A stretch of DNA of 64,000 nt from Methanolobus sp. ZRKC5 (GTDB taxonomy: Archaea > Halobacteriota > Methanosarcinia > Methanosarcinales > Methanosarcinaceae): positions 1,116,001-1,180,000 of the forward strand of contig NZ_CP151792.1 in NCBI RefSeq assembly GCF_038446525.1, in the 5' to 3' direction. The translations under genes and the position numbers were made by a program. This document shows, piece after piece, positions 61,721 to 64,000 of this stretch (position 1 is the stretch's first letter; each line of letters starts with the position of its first letter). The notes beneath the pieces are model-generated. The model worked only from the letters and a program-made list of their open reading frames with translations, was not told the DNA's origin and did no database searches.

Positions 61721-63301
61721 ATGAGCGAGAGTGAACTTGTTCAGCGCCTGCGCAGGAATCTTCCTCGCAATTACGGCATAAAAGTGATGCACATAGGTGC
61801 ACCTGTACTCGGCCTGCGTATCCCCAGAAACTCCGTTTCTGAATTATCAAAGGAAGACACTGAGACTCTGTATGATAACCTGTATTCAAATATGGAGCAA
61901 ATAAGGCCTGCTGAGATAGAGGATGTTTACATTGTGAGTGATTCGGATCACATGGCAATGACTCCGGAGGTATTCTTTAAGCCCCTTATAGGTACATCAG
62001 ATACTGCAGTAGTAGCAGCATTCAAAAATCAACAGGATAATGCACCGCAAAATTATGCAGTTGTACTACCTGCTGAGATGGCTGACCCGGACAGTTCATT
62101 GGTTGCTGATGTGTTACCTGCGGATACTTTTGTTCAGTCTGCGAAAAAGGAATCTTATGAAGATGAACGCAATAAATCAGTTTTTGATGATCTGCTAAAA
62201 CCCGAGGCAAATGAAACTGATGAACCAACGAAGGAATTTACTTTTGAGGGACCCCATCAAGCAGTATTTGAAGAAAGTATCTTTGAGTCATATTCCCCCG
62301 TTTGCCTGCATGAACCTGAAGTGTTTGTAGAGCTGACCCCAAAGGAATACGTCCCTATCCTCAGTCATGATGAACTGGAAGCAGAATTTGGAAGTGGATC
62401 AACGTCAAGTTGTGAAAAATCAAGCTCAGAAAAATTGCTTGAAGACCTGAAAGATGACAAGACAGTTGGTAAGATCCTAAATGATTTTGCCCGTGGTTCT
62501 CAGAAGAAAAGACTTGCTACAGGAAGATTAAAATCGGGAAGGCGGGCAGAGGTGCTGACCAAAAGCAAACGTGGGCGCTATGTGAGATACAGGATGCCTG
62601 GTGAGAAGATCACCGACATTGCCATTGCCCCAACGGTACGCGCAGCAGCACAGCATGCAAAGGACGGGAAGATAGAGATTAAAAAAAGCGATATTCGGGA
62701 AAAGGTTAGAAGGAGGCGTATTTCCAGTCTTATAAATATCGTTTTTGACACATCCGGTTCAATGGATGAGCATGAAAAGATCCAAATTACTACAAGTGTG
62801 GTACTCGCCCTGCTGAAGGATGCATACCAACGCAGGGACAGGGTTTCACTTGTCACATACAGCGGACGTTCCGGTGAACTGGTGCTTCCCTTCACTTCAT
62901 CAGTGGAGGCTGCAAAGCGTTATCTTGAGAAAGTACCTTTCGGAGGTACTACCCCGATGGCTTCAGGACTGTTGAGGGGACTGGACACCCTCATCAGGGA
63001 AGTGAAAAAAGAACCATCTGCGGTGCCTATTATGATATTGGTCACTGACGGAACTGCAAACTCCCCCCTTCATCTTGGAGGGAATATAAGAAGAGAGATC
63101 ATGCAGATCTGCAAACAAATATCCGACCATCACGTCAACATTCTCGTGGTGGACATAAGCAATACCGGTTCCGGCCTTTCCAGAGAAGTTGCCATGCAAA
63201 GCAACGGAAGCTATTATCATCCAAAGTCACTGAGCAAAGAAGCCCTGTATTCTGCCATAAGGCAGGAAAGAGATGAAAAAACAGCTTTTGTGGCAGTATA
63301 A
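61721..63301 (+). CDS. VWA-domain metal-chelatase subunit (ChlD/BchD type)
   Basis: The chelatase partner, 526 residues, lacks the AAA part seen in plant ChlD. It has a divergent acidic N-terminal region (about 1-270), a basic stretch (KSGRRAEVLTKSKRGRYVRYRMP) and a C-terminal VWA domain with MIDAS residues DTSGS at 343-347. The MIDAS site binds an integrin-like motif in the partner. ATG at 61721 follows GGGGTGTGGGG. The pair probably powers metal insertion into a corrinoid; no cobN is in the window. Confidence 0.88.
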   Translation: MSESELVQRLRRNLPRNYGIKVMHIGAPVLGLRIPRNSVSELSKEDTETLYDNLYSNMEQIRPAEIEDVYIVSDSDHMAMTPEVFFKPLIGTSDTAVVAAFKNQQDNAPQNYAVVLPAEMADPDSSLVADVLPADTFVQSAKKESYEDERNKSVFDDLLKPEANETDEPTKEFTFEGPHQAVFEESIFESYSPVCLHEPEVFVELTPKEYVPILSHDELEAEFGSGSTSSCEKSSSEKLLEDLKDDKTVGKILNDFARGSQKKRLATGRLKSGRRAEVLTKSKRGRYVRYRMPGEKITDIAIAPTVRAAAQHAKDGKIEIKKSDIREKVRRRRISSLINIVFDTSGSMDEHEKIQITTSVVLALLKDAYQRRDRVSLVTYSGRSGELVLPFTSSVEAAKRYLEKVPFGGTTPMASGLLRGLDTLIREVKKEPSAVPIMILVTDGTANSPLHLGGNIRREIMQICKQISDHHVNILVVDISNTGSGLSREVAMQSNGSYYHPKSLSKEALYSAIRQERDEKTAFVAV

Positions 63302-63360
63302 CCATGGAGTTTTAATTTAACGGTCTGTTTTTATATATTGGCAGGTAGTAAGCGGTAACT

Positions 63361-63924
63361 ATGCTAAAGATACTTCGTGAATCCCTGTTAAATGCACCTA
63401 TTGTGCAAAGGGGAGAGTATTATTATTTTATCCATCCTATCTCAGATGGAGTTCCGCAGCTTAAACCTGAGCTTCTAGAGGAGATCACAGAACACATATT
63501 AGGAATGGTCAGCAAAGATTTTGATAAGATACTTGCTATAGAAGCCATGGGTATCCCACTTGCCACAGCAATATCCATGAAAACAGGCATTCCATTCACA
63601 ATTATCAGAAAAAGGCCGTATGAACTTGAAGGCGAGATCAAGCTTTCACAGGAAACGGGTTACTCAAAAGGCGAGCTTTATGTAAATGATGTCAAAAAAG
63701 GAGACAAGGTGCTTATCGTTGATGATGTCATAAGCACAGGTGGCACTCTTGAATCATTAATGAAAGCTCTTGAAGGCATTGGCGCCGTTGTCACAGACAC
63801 CATCGTTATTATTGAACGCGGTGATGGCCTTTCAAGATTAAAGAATATGGGAATCAATGTTAAGACTCTGGTACGTATCGATGTAACTGAAAAAGGTGTT
63901 TCCATAGAGGATGCTCATGAGTGA
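63361..63924 (+). CDS. hpt: hypoxanthine/adenine phosphoribosyltransferase, archaeal Hpt
   Basis: A purine-salvage enzyme of 187 residues. The PRPP-binding motif [14 protein letters not shown] is near residue 118, and the [27 protein letters not shown] region gives the family. Archaeal enzymes of this kind act on hypoxanthine and guanine, some on adenine. Its end overlaps the dph2 start by 8 bp. Confidence 0.9.
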   Translation: MLKILRESLLNAPIVQRGEYYYFIHPISDGVPQLKPELLEEITEHILGMVSKDFDKILAIEAMGIPLATAISMKTGIPFTIIRKRPYELEGEIKLSQETGYSKGELYVNDVKKGDKVLIVDDVISTGGTLESLMKALEGIGAVVTDTIVIIERGDGLSRLKNMGINVKTLVRIDVTEKGVSIEDAHE

Positions 63925-64000
63925 AGGAGAAGCTTTTGATTTTCAGCTTGACCGTATCATCTCTGTCATTAAGGATACAGATGCGAAGGTCATAGGATTA
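63917..64000 (+). CDS. dph2: diphthamide synthesis protein Dph2, 5' part only
   Basis: The first 28 codons are visible before the window ends, starting [20 protein letters not shown] and ending AKVIGL. FDF(E/Q)LDRI followed by an I-K-AK-GL pattern is the N-terminus of archaeal Dph2, the radical SAM-like enzyme that begins diphthamide formation on EF-2. The overlap with hpt (ATGAG) suggests coupling. Assignment rests on a short segment. Confidence 0.6.
   Translation, partial: MSEGEAFDFQLDRIISVIKDTDAKVIGL

Overview
The window is archaeal and most probably comes from a methanogen of the family Methanosarcinaceae (Methanolobus or Methanococcoides type). The gene set includes a PAN proteasomal ATPase, ribosomal protein L10e, aIF2-beta, an AglB oligosaccharyltransferase, a six-gene archaellum cluster, CofD (coenzyme F420), coenzyme-B-type 2-oxoacid elongation genes, a CbiA/CfbB-type synthase, DUF356/DUF531/DUF166/DUF99 proteins, MBF1 and a PEF-CTERM surface protein. 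Promoters are AT-rich TATA boxes, and many starts carry AGGTGA-type Shine-Dalgarno sites. The genus is an inference; no 16S gene is present.

Layout. 1-6.0 kb: surface-glycan genes (methyltransferase, a large glycan-type transferase, a GT2 enzyme) ending in aglB. 6.1-8.4 kb: a three-gene cluster of small-subunit dehydratase, unknown Cys-rich protein and isopropylmalate/homoisocitrate dehydrogenase. 8.5-14.8 kb, minus strand: arlCDE-F-G-H-I-J without archaellin genes. 15-19 kb: a tRNA-type methyltransferase, two response regulators and RecA/KaiC-like ATPases. 19-29.3 kb: alaS, two unknown small genes, surE, an intact IS66-family element, moaA with a 49-residue partner, cbiA/cfbB, a DUF167 gene and a Toprim protein, with several structured intergenic segments. 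29.35-30.1 kb: an intact IS1-family element. 30.1-38.5 kb: DUF356, proC, MBF1, PAN, DUF99, glmM, a LarE-like protein, a frameshifted GNAT, DUF531, DUF166 and the PEF-CTERM protein. 38.7-45.1 kb: a DUF362 ferredoxin, pheS, trpS and a chemoreceptor. 45.3-51.9 kb: a membrane protein, a radical SAM/KaiC-like pair, aIF2-beta, L10e, DUF1786, a MoaB-like protein and another KaiC-like protein. 52-56.7 kb: YhbY, DUF190, a thiol-redox membrane pair, two CrcB fluoride channels, moeA, moaD and tRNA-Pro. 56.9-64 kb: UbiX/LpdD, an HD hydrolase, cofD, a ChlI/ChlD chelatase pair, hpt and the start of dph2.

The most striking feature is the chemoreceptor at 43001-45064. One in-frame TAG (44522-44524) interrupts an otherwise continuous MCP, exactly where the conserved hairpin-tip glutamine of the QTN(L/I)LALNAA motif normally sits. 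Methanosarcinaceae decode UAG as pyrrolysine, so this may be a pyrrolysine-containing chemoreceptor; a nonsense mutation is the alternative. A second UAG separates arlI from arlJ in the same reading frame. Both IS elements have perfect 8-bp target duplications, and the IS1 element carries an A7C -1 frameshift site. Several intergenic regions hold nested inverted repeats that look like structured RNAs or leaders.
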